Part shown: positions 1 to 7,364 of the stretch, piece by piece
Position numbering within the stretch: position 1 is the stretch's first letter
Layout: each line of letters begins with the position of its first letter
NCBI RefSeq assembly: GCF_913776365.1
Contig: NZ_CAJYMO010000136.1
Location: forward strand, 1-34,085
DNA: 34,085 nt
Source: an uncultured Chryseobacterium sp.
Lineage (GTDB): Bacteria > Bacteroidota > Bacteroidia > Flavobacteriales > Weeksellaceae
Direction: 5' to 3'
Position numbers and translations under genes: made by a program
Notes under the pieces: model-generated
What the model saw: only the letters and a program-made list of their open reading frames with translations
The model's database searches: none
Told to the model about the DNA's origin: nothing

Positions 1-73
1 TTTTCTTAAAAGTAATCTGCTTATCCAAAAGCTCTTCTGCGCCTGACTGACTTCCTTTCGTTTTTCAGTGGGG

Positions 74-104
74 CAAAGATAGAGACTTGCTTCTTCCCAC
101 GCAA
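74..104 (-). promoter_or_regulatory. Bacteroidetes-type promoter reading off the left edge
   Basis: On the minus strand TATCTTTG (74-81) is a perfect match to the Bacteroidetes -7 box TAnnTTTG, and TTG (102-104) lies exactly 20 bases upstream, the usual -33 spacing. Transcription would begin near base 67 and run leftward out of the window, so the gene it drives is not visible. The spacer carries a dyad, ACTTGC-N10-GCAAGT (85-106), which could be an operator. Confidence 0.6.
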
Positions 105-119
105 GTTTATGTAACAAAA

Positions 120-420
120 AGTTAACACAAAATCCCGATTGTGGGTAAATCAAGGGCCTAGGTCACTGGCAGAACAGCCGTTACCCTGGAATTGGAGTTT
201 TCCACAGGGATGCAGGTCAAAGGGAAAACGGAGGCGGAAAGCAGAAAAAAGGCCCGGAAAGAGGGGAAGACAGGGTTAAAAATCCAGATAATACAGATGG
301 AAAGACTGGGGAATCCGGTTATTTTAATAAGAATGGGAAACGGAAATACAAAAAGCGTGCAAAAATGTACCGTTTAAAAGTTCATGGGTTAGCAAAGCGG
401 ACAATCTAATTTTACATAAC
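120..420. other. Gene-poor stretch, no supported gene
   Basis: The tracked ORF at 192-377 is lysine-rich and low in complexity, with no recognisable domain. An alternative frame ends in a basic stretch around 281-406 (reading ...GYFNKNGKRKYKKRAKMY...) that looks more protein-like but has no start codon. This may be the worn-down 3' end of a former gene. I assign no function. Confidence 0.3.
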
Positions 421-459
421 GGGCATTATTGTTCTGAAGAGATTCGCAGGGATGGTTCT

Positions 460-492
460 AAACCTTCAAGGTTTTCAAAACCTTGAAGGTTT
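460..492. repeat. Perfect 33-bp palindrome, REP-like, copy 1
   Basis: The arms AAACCTTCAAGGTTTT and AAAACCTTGAAGGTTT are perfect reverse complements of 16 bp with a one-base spacer. A second copy lies at 991-1023 in matching flanks (TTCT before, GTTG after). Such short palindromes recur between genes in Bacteroidetes genomes. They resemble REP elements mobilised by IS200-type transposases, although the transposase in this window carries a different hairpin. Confidence 0.8.
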
Positions 493-533
493 GTTGGCTG
501 GAGACAAAGCAGTAGGAGATTTGAAAGGATTTT

Positions 534-612
534 TCTTGTCTTGTCTTGTCTTGTCTTGTCTTGTCTTGTCTTGTCTTGTCTTGTCTTGTCTTGTCTTGTC
601 TTGTCTTGTCTT
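534..612. repeat. Pentanucleotide tandem repeat (TCTTG)15.8
   Basis: There are fifteen uninterrupted copies of TCTTG followed by TCTT, with no mismatches. An array this pure is prone to slipped-strand length change. On the minus strand it falls inside an 85-aa ORF, giving RQDKT repeats, but that ORF also runs through the palindrome at 460-492 and is unlikely to be a gene. Confidence 0.95.
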
Positions 613-680
613 ATTTGGTTATTTGTTATAATATGATTTGGTGGACAGGATTCGTACGGATGGTGCGCGCCGGGATGATT

Positions 681-914
681 CAATCCCTTCAGGGTTGATG
701 GATGGGTGGGTGTTTATGACCCCGGGCTCCGCCCGGGGCTATGGGTATTCAGCCCCTTCGGGGCTGGATGTCGTAAAAGATAGAATGCTGATATAATAAA
801 TTGCACGAATGATTCGTGCGCTGAAATTCTATTTAGCCCCACCGGATTGCTTGCCAGTGGTGTCTCCAGTCTCAGCTTCAACCGGCGCTATGGTGATTAG
901 GCACATTCGGGGCT
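681..914. repeat. Cluster of GC-rich REP/BIME-like hairpins
   Basis: Several short inverted repeats sit in a row: CAATCCC-ttca-GGGTTG (681-697, one wobble), CCCCGGGC-tcc-GCCCGGGG (720-738), AGCCCC-ttc-GGGGCT (751-765) and GCACGAAT-g-ATTCGTGC (803-819). A further AGCCCC (835-840) and TTCGGGGCT (906-914) look like the same AGCCCC/GGGGCT hairpin opened by a roughly 66-bp insert. Hairpins in tandem with no ORF are typical of REP/BIME clusters. Confidence 0.7.
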
Positions 915-990
915 GGAGGGAAAAAGGAGGTGAACGGTATGGGATGCTGCAGATGGTATAGGATGGAAGAATAGCCGGTGAATGGCTTCT

Positions 991-1023
991 AAACCTTCAG
1001 GGTTTTGAAAACCCTGAAGGTTT
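991..1023. repeat. Perfect 33-bp palindrome, REP-like, copy 2
   Basis: The arms AAACCTTCAGGGTTTT and AAAACCCTGAAGGTTT are perfect 16-bp reverse complements with a one-base spacer. Relative to the copy at 460-492, one base pair has changed from A-T to G-C in both arms. That compensatory change suggests the folded form is what is conserved. Confidence 0.8.
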
Positions 1024-1130
1024 GTTGACTGTTGTATGGTAAGGATGACCGGATCAGGATGTGTCTAATGCAATATGGAATCAAGGAATTGAATGAGGGT
1101 ATCATATAGTATATATACCTATACTCTATT

Positions 1131-1322
1131 TTGAGACATGGTATGATGCTTATACCTATATATAAGATGAAATTACAGAATAGCTTCTTTTATCTCTATC
1201 TCAATTATCGTCATTACATATCCTTTATAACTAGCAAGCAGCAGGCTTTTTTTAAAAAGGAAGAGAAGGCTGATGAATTTTACAACAATTTACAAAAAGT
1301 CTGTCCAAGATATTCCGGGTGA
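1131..1322 (+). CDS. Doubtful 63-aa ORF
   Basis: The ORF begins with ATG and encodes an aromatic-rich first half followed by a charged segment (FFKKEEKADEFYNNLQK) that looks protein-like. There is no ribosome binding site, no promoter that I can recognise and no family match from memory. It lies in a repeat-rich, gene-poor region next to other decayed fragments. It could be chance or the remnant of a larger gene. Confidence 0.15.
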   Translation: MRHGMMLIPIYKMKLQNSFFYLYLNYRHYISFITSKQQAFFKKEEKADEFYNNLQKVCPRYSG

Positions 1323-1329
1323 ACTTTAG

Positions 1330-1479
1330 ACAAAAGACCGTACTCCCCGCCCTTGCCTAGCCACGATAGAAGCGGTTACCCCACAGCAGGCAGTGGACAA
1401 GCGGCGGAGACAGATGGGTTTGGTGCTGGAAAGGTTTGCAGAAGCCCGGCGCGAGGAGTATGAGCGGATAGCGTGAAAA
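1330..1479 (+). pseudogene. Possible gene-end remnant
   Basis: In the frame that ends with TGA at 1477-1479 the translation ends ...VDKRRRQMGLVLERFAEARR plus a short EEYERIA tail. This is a well-formed amphipathic, charged helix with no start codon upstream before an in-frame TAG at 1327. It reads like the true C-terminus of a protein whose front has been lost. I cannot name the family. Confidence 0.25.
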
Positions 1480-1677
1480 AGCTCTTGAAAAAAATAGGAG
1501 TGAAAAAGCAGGAAGGTGAAGGGTTGGAAAGCGGAAGGTAATTGTAAGCCTCATCCTATACATATAAAATATCAATGCAGATGATGGAATAATAAGGAGA
1601 GAAGATCATTATTATTGTAAACCGGAGACCGGCGTGACCAGGAGATAGAACAGACTACCGGTAAATGATTTTTTTAC

Positions 1678-1749
1678 ACAAAAAACTCCCACAGGTTACG
1701 GGCAGACAAATTTTCCGGAAATCTGTATTGCCGCTATCACCTGCGGGAG
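1678..1749 (-). terminator. Probable cysS terminator with structured loop
   Basis: Read on the minus strand just after the cysS stop, CTCCCGCAGGT pairs with ACCTGTGGGAG across about 42 bases and is followed directly by TTTTTTG. The loop has its own smaller dyad (CAGA...TCTG around TCCGGA). The T-run placement fits a Rho-independent terminator, though the loop is unusually long. Confidence 0.55.
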
Positions 1750-1770
1750 CTATGTTCTGTACATGTATTC

Positions 1771-3237
1771 TTAGCTTAATACATAGGAAGTGCCGTCTCT
1801 TCCATCTTTCAATTCGATGCCTTCTGCAAGCAGCTTATCACGGATCTGGTCTGAGAGTTCAAAGTTTTTGGCTTTTCTGGCCTGGTTCCTGAGTTCAATG
1901 AGGACTTTCAGGGTCTGATCCAGCTTTTCGTTGTTGTTTTCTTCGATGGTCTGCAAGCCCAAGACATCGAAGATCAGTGCATGAAGCGTTGATTTCAGCT
2001 CTTCCAGGTCTTTTGCAGAGATGGTTTCTTTGCCGTCATTCAGCGCAAAGATATATTTTACGACTTCAAACAGATGGGCAATGAGCACCGGGGAATTAAA
2101 ATCATCACTAAGCGCTTCATAAGCTTTGGTTTTCCAGTCCTCGAAGCTGAAACCCGACGGCTTTTTATCATCCGGAGTAATGGTATCCAGCACTTTTACA
2201 GCTTCCATCAACCGCATGAAACCTTTTTCACTGGCTATCATGGCATCATTGGAAATGTCCAGCACGCTTCTGTAATGGGCCTGCAGAAAACAGAACCGTA
2301 CAATCGACGGGTGGAAAGGTTTTTCGAAGAAATCATTTTCTCCGGTTACGAGCTGCATCGGCAGGATATAGTTTCCGGTAGACTTGCTCATCCGCTGGGA
2401 GTTCATGGTCAGCATGTTGGCATGCATCCAGTAATTTACCGGCGAGGCATCATTACAAGCCTTTCCCTGTGCAATTTCACATTCGTGGTGCGGGAACTTC
2501 AGGTCCATCCCTCCACCGTGAATATCGAAGGTTTCACCCAGGTATTTCGTACTCATGGCGGTACATTCAAGGTGCCATCCAGGGAAACCTTCCCCCCAAG
2601 GCGAGTTCCATCTCATGATATGTGCAGGCGAAGCTTTTTTCCAAAGGGCAAAATCCTGCGGATTTTTCTTTTCCCCCTGGCCGTCGAGATCGCGGGTATT
2701 GGCAAAAAGTTCTTCAATATTTCTTTTGGAGAGTTCCCCGTAGTTCAGGCCTCTCCTGTTGTATTCCAGCACATCAAAGTAAACCGAGCCGTTACTTTCA
2801 TAGGCAAATCCTCTTTCGATCAGCTTCTGGGTAAGTTCGATCTGTTCTACGATATGGCCGGTTGCGGTAGGCTCGATATTCGGTGGCAGCAGGTTGAACA
2901 TTTCCAGCACCTTATGGAAATCCACCGTATATTTCTGCACGATTTCCATCGGTTCCAGCTTTTCGAGGCGCGTCTGCTTTACAAAGCGGTCGTTGTTCAC
3001 ATCTCCGTCATCGGTAAGGTGGCCGGCATCGGTAATATTCCTGACATAGCGCACTTTATAGCCGAGGTGGCTAAGGCTTCTGTAAATAAAGTCGAAGGAA
3101 AGGAAAGTCCTTACGTTTCCCAAATGGACATTGCTGTACACCGTAGGTCCGCAGACATACATTCCAACGTTTCCTTCCAGAATCGGTTTAAATATTTCTT
3201 TTTCGCCCGTAAGCGAGTTGTATATTTTTAATTGCAT
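1771..3237 (-). CDS. cysS: Cysteinyl-tRNA synthetase
   Basis: This cytoplasmic class I aminoacyl-tRNA synthetase charges tRNA-Cys with cysteine using ATP. The 488-aa length is normal for the bacterial enzyme. The HIGH-type motif HLGN is at residues 38-41 and the KMSKS-type motif RMSKS is near residue 280. Likely zinc ligands are Cys29 (YVCGPTVY), the Cys in GWHLEC, and the His and Glu in FPHHEC. The C-terminal DALR-type tRNA-binding region follows, ending with the usual small anticodon-side domain. The ATG start at 3237 is directly followed by a typical N-terminus ([14 protein letters not shown]). It is transcribed alone, with a probable terminator just after the stop. folE lies 262 bp upstream on the same strand, and I see no T-box in the leader. 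The long plus-strand ORF at 2074-3231 is its antisense shadow. Confidence 0.98.
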   Translation of the reverse strand: MQLKIYNSLTGEKEIFKPILEGNVGMYVCGPTVYSNVHLGNVRTFLSFDFIYRSLSHLGYKVRYVRNITDAGHLTDDGDVNNDRFVKQTRLEKLEPMEIVQKYTVDFHKVLEMFNLLPPNIEPTATGHIVEQIELTQKLIERGFAYESNGSVYFDVLEYNRRGLNYGELSKRNIEELFANTRDLDGQGEKKNPQDFALWKKASPAHIMRWNSPWGEGFPGWHLECTAMSTKYLGETFDIHGGGMDLKFPHHECEIAQGKACNDASPVNYWMHANMLTMNSQRMSKSTGNYILPMQLVTGENDFFEKPFHPSIVRFCFLQAHYRSVLDISNDAMIASEKGFMRLMEAVKVLDTITPDDKKPSGFSFEDWKTKAYEALSDDFNSPVLIAHLFEVVKYIFALNDGKETISAKDLEELKSTLHALIFDVLGLQTIEENNNEKLDQTLKVLIELRNQARKAKNFELSDQIRDKLLAEGIELKDGRDGTSYVLS

Positions 3238-3499
3238 GGTTTTATGAGTGATAGTGATGATTGATACATGATTTTTTCAAATTAATTCAATACAAACCTT
3301 TCACAACAGATAATGGTTGTAATAAAAATTTTACTTGAAATGTTTTTAAATTTTATCATCGCTTATATTTCTGGTAATCACTGCCTATTAACAGCCTCTA
3401 TTCAAGTGAGCCTATTATATAAAGCTGTCTCAATATACGAATTCTTACCGTATCTGAATAATCCGATATTCTTCATAACTGACGGATCACTTTATTTCT

Positions 3500-4165
3500 T
3501 TAGTCCAGTTTCGCATGGCTGCCTACGTAATGCAGGAATTCCTGCCGGGTAATCGGGTTGGTCCTGAAAATCCCGCTCAGTTCCGCAGTGATGGTAGAAC
3601 TGGCCGTGTCTTTTATTCCGCGGCAGTTGACACAAAGGTGCTTGGCATCGATGATACAGGCCACATCCTTGGTCCCCAGCGCTTCTTTGAGTGCATCCAC
3701 GATCTGCATGGTGAGCCTTTCCTGTACCTGCGGACGTTTGGCATAATAATCCACAATCCTGTTGATTTTGGACAGTCCGATTACTTCACCATTGGAAATG
3801 TAAGCTACATGGGCCCGTCCGATAATCGGCAGGAAGTGGTGCTCACAGAACGAATAGACGGTGATGTCTTTTTCCACCAGCATCTGGCGGTATTTGTATT
3901 TATTGGAGAAGGTAGAAATGCCCGGCTTGTTTTCCGGCAGCAGCCCGCCGAAGATCTCATTTACATACATCTTGGCCACTCTTCTCGGAGAGTCTTTCAG
4001 TGAATCATCCGTCATATCCATCCCCAGGGTTTGCATGATTTCTGCAAAAAGCTCCGTAATTTTTTCTATCTTTTCTTCTGGCGATTTATCAAAAGCATCT
4101 TCTCGTATAGGCGTATGTTCTTTTCCTGTGAAAATATCATCGTCGTTATCGGTAAAATCAACCAT
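3500..4165 (-). CDS. folE: GTP cyclohydrolase I
   Basis: FolE converts GTP to 7,8-dihydroneopterin triphosphate, the first step of folate (tetrahydropterin) synthesis, and acts as a toroidal homodecamer in the cytoplasm. The 221-aa product carries the family signature SFCEHHFLPIIGRAHVAYI. The zinc-binding Cys and His are in CEHH and the third ligand Cys is in HLCVNCRG. The N-terminal 30 residues are acidic and variable, as in other FolE proteins. The ATG at 4165 is preceded on the minus strand by a -7 box TATTTTTG. The enzyme feeds the folate pool that the metF and metH genes in this window use, although it is not in their operon. It is divergent from the YghO-like gene, 98 bp away. Confidence 0.97.
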   Translation of the reverse strand: MVDFTDNDDDIFTGKEHTPIREDAFDKSPEEKIEKITELFAEIMQTLGMDMTDDSLKDSPRRVAKMYVNEIFGGLLPENKPGISTFSNKYKYRQMLVEKDITVYSFCEHHFLPIIGRAHVAYISNGEVIGLSKINRIVDYYAKRPQVQERLTMQIVDALKEALGTKDVACIIDAKHLCVNCRGIKDTASSTITAELSGIFRTNPITRQEFLHYVGSHAKLD

Positions 4166-4182
4166 TTTTATTTAATTTGCGA

Positions 4183-4190
4183 CAAAAATA
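4183..4190 (-). promoter_or_regulatory. Likely folE -7 promoter box
   Basis: TATTTTTG on the minus strand matches the Bacteroidetes -7 consensus TAnnTTTG and lies 18 bases before the folE ATG. No TTG is visible at the -33 position, so the call rests on one box. Confidence 0.4.
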
Positions 4191-4263
4191 CGGATAAAAT
4201 CTGTTCGTCATATTTAATTCGGATGAAAAACATTATCTTTCATCTTTACTATCATTTTATGCT

Positions 4264-5418
4264 ATGATTATTGCTGAAGCGGTACAAAACAAAACCCAGA
4301 AAAAGGAATTTTTAGAATTTCCGGCAAGACTTTACCGACACGACAAGAATTACATCAGACCTTTGGACAAAGACATTGAAGAAGTCTTTGATCCCGCTAA
4401 AAACAAGTTTTTCAAAAACGGCGAATGTACCCGCTTTCTCTTTAAAGATAAAAATGAGAAAACCATAGGAAAAGTGGCCGTGTTTATCAACCGGCTGTAT
4501 GTACAGAAGCAACCTACCGGGGGCATTGGCTTTTTCGATTGTATTGATGACCAGACGACAGCAGATTTTATTTTTGACCACTGCAAAAGCTGGCTTCAGG
4601 AAAGAGGAATAGAAGCCATGGACGGACCGATTAATTTCGGGGAACGCGACAAATTCTGGGGCCTGCTTACAGACGGGTTCATCGAACCGCTCTACGGGAT
4701 GAACTATAATTTTCCCTATTATAAAAGCCTGCTGGAAAATTACGGATTTAGGGTTTATTTTGAACAACTGTGCTTTTCGCGGCCGATTTTTGCCGAGGTT
4801 TCCCGGGTCTTCACGCTGATGCATACCAAACACCGGCGCAATCCTGCGATCTCCGCCCAACCGATGAAGAAAAACAACCTGAAAAAATTTGCGTCGGATT
4901 TTACGGAAATTTATAACAAGGCCTGGGCTTCCCATGGCGAGGGCAAACAGCTTACAGAATCCAAAGTTCTGAAAATGTTCGGTACGATGAAACCGATTCT
5001 GAACGAGCATATCTCATGGTTTGTGTACGAAAATGAGAAGCCGATTGCGATGTGGATGAATCTTCCGGACCTGAACCAATGGTTCAAATACCTCAACGGG
5101 AAATTCGGAATCTGGGAAAAGCTGAAGTTTCTTTGGGTGAAAAAATTTACAAAAAACGAAAAGATGGTCGGCCTGGTTTTTGGTGTGGTACCGGAGTGGC
5201 AAAAAAAGGGAATTGAAGGCTACATGATCTGGGAAGGCACGCAACACCTGAGAAAACATACGGATTTCAAGGTGACCGAACTGCAGTGGATCGGTGATTT
5301 CAATCCTAAAATGATCAGAATCGCCGAAAACCTGGACACTACGGTAACCCGGAAGCTTGCGACGTACCGGTATCTGTTTGACCGCAATCAATCCTTTGAA
5401 AGACATCCCGAATTATAA
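4264..5418 (+). CDS. YghO-like acetyltransferase-fold protein
   Basis: This 384-aa cytoplasmic protein has no established substrate. The opening (KKEFLEFPARLYRHDKNYI followed by a PL pair) matches the YghO/GNAT-like family, whose members begin with a stretch about a short path and conclude with an acetyltransferase-like fold. The middle contains GPINFGERDKFWGLL, and the C-terminal half has the GNAT-like stretch GLVFGVVPEWQKKGIEGYMI near residues 300-325. The ATG at 4264 gives the expected N-terminus. It is divergent from folE, and the next gene starts 10 bp after its stop, so the two are probably co-transcribed. Database entries for this family in Flavobacteria are sometimes labelled GTP cyclohydrolase because of this neighbourhood; nothing in its own sequence supports that label. 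Confidence 0.8.
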   Translation: MIIAEAVQNKTQKKEFLEFPARLYRHDKNYIRPLDKDIEEVFDPAKNKFFKNGECTRFLFKDKNEKTIGKVAVFINRLYVQKQPTGGIGFFDCIDDQTTADFIFDHCKSWLQERGIEAMDGPINFGERDKFWGLLTDGFIEPLYGMNYNFPYYKSLLENYGFRVYFEQLCFSRPIFAEVSRVFTLMHTKHRRNPAISAQPMKKNNLKKFASDFTEIYNKAWASHGEGKQLTESKVLKMFGTMKPILNEHISWFVYENEKPIAMWMNLPDLNQWFKYLNGKFGIWEKLKFLWVKKFTKNEKMVGLVFGVVPEWQKKGIEGYMIWEGTQHLRKHTDFKVTELQWIGDFNPKMIRIAENLDTTVTRKLATYRYLFDRNQSFERHPEL

Positions 5419-5428
5419 TTAAAAAACC

Positions 5429-5914
5429 ATGGGTTCACTGATTTTCTTTTTTCTCTTCTGTTTATTCCTGATCCTGCTGATTCCCGGGATCGTTTTCCTG
5501 ATTGCCTATATCGCTGCCCGAAGCCGCAAAAAGAAGCAGCAGGCCCTTCTGGAAGAAACCGGTGTTCCGGAATATTATGCTTTTGTGCGGTACAATACCG
5601 GAAATGCCCAACATGAATTTTTCAAAATCAAAGCTTTCCAGGGAAGCGGGATGATTTATGTGGAAGGGAGAACAATCCGTTTTGCAGATACGCTGCATCA
5701 ACATCCCCATACCTTTGATCTGGATGAATGTTCCATCGAGTGGGTGGATGTGAATATCGTCAACGGGCTGTTGAAATGGTTTTCTATTGAAGACAGGCAG
5801 GCCAAATACTTTTTCAATATTGAAAGCGGAATGTTTATTTTCAATACCGATGCATCAAAGCCTACAACGAGAAGTGTTTTTGAGAGGCTGGTACAGTATC
5901 AGAATCAAAACTAG
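5429..5914 (+). CDS. Small membrane-anchored protein, unknown function
   Basis: The 161-aa product begins with a long hydrophobic helix (about residues 3-28) followed by RSRKKKQQ, which places the remaining 125 residues on the cytoplasmic side by the positive-inside rule. The soluble part looks like a compact beta-rich domain (YYAFVRYNTG, MIYVEGRTIRFADTL, KYFFNIESGMFIFNTD). I do not recognise a named family. The ATG is 10 bp after the upstream gene, which implies one operon with the YghO-like protein. No catalytic motif is visible. Confidence 0.75.
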   Translation: MGSLIFFFLFCLFLILLIPGIVFLIAYIAARSRKKKQQALLEETGVPEYYAFVRYNTGNAQHEFFKIKAFQGSGMIYVEGRTIRFADTLHQHPHTFDLDECSIEWVDVNIVNGLLKWFSIEDRQAKYFFNIESGMFIFNTDASKPTTRSVFERLVQYQNQN

Positions 5915-6243
5915 TGATATTGGAGTATGCTATTGTTTAGCCCAGAATCGACACAGGAAATCGAAGCGTAAAGAAAATCATCATTTTCTCCGTTAAGAAA
6001 TTCCCACTGTCCGAAGCGCGATACCAATGCTGAACTAAAGCCCAATTGCCAATTCGCGCAAGTTTTGGGAATTTCAGGGGAAACTGATGATTTTTAGCGG
6101 AGAGATCCAAGTCTTGAATTTTTGTTTCTTTTGCTTCAAGGCAAAAGAAAAAAATCAGCCATAGCTACAATGCTGCAATCTGCTGCATCGCTAAAATCGC
6201 TCTGGAAAATCGGATTGAAAAGACCATCGTATTCTATATATAG
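5915..6243. other. Intergenic region with inverted-repeat element
   Basis: No gene is supported in this stretch. It holds the imperfect inverted repeat at 5966-6100, the perfect 10-bp hairpin TTTCTTTTGC-ttcaag-GCAAAAGAAA (6125-6150) and the palindrome TTCTATATATAGAA (6232-6245), which abuts the metF terminator. Confidence 0.7.
5966..6100. repeat. MITE-like imperfect inverted repeat, about 135 bp
   Basis: The left arm (about 5966-6006) and the right arm (about 6065-6100) are imperfect reverse complements. Shared cores are AATCATCA, TTTC with CC and AAATTCCCA. Just inside, AAGCGCGA pairs with TTCGCGCAA. The element has no ORF. It could be a non-autonomous mobile element or the gene for a structured RNA. 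Confidence 0.5.
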
Positions 6244-6266
6244 AAAAAACCCTGCTCGTGGCAGGG
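6244..6266 (-). terminator. Rho-independent terminator of the met cluster
   Basis: On the minus strand, CCCTGC-cacga-GCAGGG followed by TTTTTTC forms a compact GC-rich hairpin with a T-run. It lies about 30 bases after the metF stop, as expected for the end of the methionine operon. Confidence 0.85.
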
Positions 6267-6294
6267 CCTGTAAATTAAATACTATTGTATGGGA

Positions 6295-7254
6295 TTAAAA
6301 TAGCGCTCCGGCGACTTTCTTGATGTTGTCACTTTTACCCATGGAATAAAAATGCAGGACAGGAACCTGAAAATCCAACAGTTCTTTACATTGGTTGATG
6401 GCCCATTCAATACCAATCTGCTTTACCGCCTCATTGTTCTTCGCTTTTTCCACTTCGTTGATGAGCTCTTCCGGAAGGTCAATTTTAAAAATTTGCGGCA
6501 GTATTTTCAGGTGTTTCTTGGTGGCAATGGGTTTTATTCCGGGGATAATGGGTACGGTGATTCCCATTTCTCGGGCTTTCTGAACAAATTCCTTGTATTT
6601 TTTATTGTCGAAAAACATCTGGGTTACAATATAATCTGCTCCGGCGTCTACTTTCTGCTTCAGCCATTTAAGGTCATAGTTCATAGACGGGGCTTCCATA
6701 TGTTTTTCGGGATAGCCAGCCACTCCGATGCAGAATTTATTGTGTTCCTCACATTCTTTTTCCTCATTGTGCAGGTATTTCCCGCGGCCCAGGTTGTTGA
6801 TCTGGTGGACGAGGTCCATAGCACTGGCATGGCCGCCGGCAGTAGGTTCAAAATACTGGTGTCCTTTCATGGCATCGCCTCTCAGGGCCATGACATTATC
6901 AATACCCAGATACATACAGTCGACCAGCAGGTATTCGGTTTCTTCTTTGGTAAAGCCTCCGCACAGCAGGTGCGGCACGGTATCGACTCCATATTTATGC
7001 TGAATGGCGGCGCAGATCCCCAGCGTTCCGGGGCGCATCCTGGTAATCCGGCGTTCCATCAGTCCATTGCCTTTATCGATATAAATATATTCTTCCCGGG
7101 AAGTCGTTACGTCGATGAAAGGAGGCTTGAATTCCATGAGCGGATCAATATTCCGGTAGAGGTCTTCGATCCCGATTCCTTTCTGCGGCGGAACTACCTC
7201 AAGCGAGAACAATGGTTTTCCGTTTGCTTTTTTTATGTGGTCTGTGATTTTCAT
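6295..7254 (-). CDS. metF: Methylenetetrahydrofolate reductase
   Basis: MetF reduces 5,10-methylene-THF to 5-methyl-THF with a flavin cofactor, supplying the methyl group that MetH transfers to homocysteine. The 319-aa length fits the single-domain bacterial type. Recognisable elements are FSLEVVPPQKG at the N-terminus with the catalytic Glu, DVTTSREEY, VPHLLCGGFTKEE, NVMALRGD for cofactor and folate contact, GVAGYPEKH, DAGADYIVTQMFFDN and PIIPGIKP. These occur in the usual order for a TIM barrel. The ATG at 7254 is clear. It is the last gene of the methionine cluster, 110 bp after the large MetH subunit, and is followed by a strong terminator. The 110-bp gap is AT-rich and may hold an internal promoter. 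Confidence 0.97.
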   Translation of the reverse strand: MKITDHIKKANGKPLFSLEVVPPQKGIGIEDLYRNIDPLMEFKPPFIDVTTSREEYIYIDKGNGLMERRITRMRPGTLGICAAIQHKYGVDTVPHLLCGGFTKEETEYLLVDCMYLGIDNVMALRGDAMKGHQYFEPTAGGHASAMDLVHQINNLGRGKYLHNEEKECEEHNKFCIGVAGYPEKHMEAPSMNYDLKWLKQKVDAGADYIVTQMFFDNKKYKEFVQKAREMGITVPIIPGIKPIATKKHLKILPQIFKIDLPEELINEVEKAKNNEAVKQIGIEWAINQCKELLDFQVPVLHFYSMGKSDNIKKVAGALF

Positions 7255-7364
7255 TGTAAATGATGTGCGAAATGCAGCAACCTTTTAATTTTGTTTAGTT
7301 TTAATTTGATTTGAGTACAGGAAAAACTTTCTTTTCTCCACAATATTCTGTTTTGTCTTGCAGC

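Noticed and set aside
426-683. 85-aa minus-strand ORF with RQDKT repeats
   Set aside because: It exists because a 5-bp repeat of this sequence lacks stops; it also runs through a perfect palindrome and has no start region or domain.
2074-3231. 385-aa plus-strand ORF opposite cysS
   Set aside because: It is an antisense shadow of a strongly conserved gene, with frame structure set by cysS codons.
6125-6150. TTTCTTTTGC hairpin as a terminator
   Set aside because: The stem is AT-rich and is not followed by a T-run on either strand, so it does not look like an intrinsic terminator.
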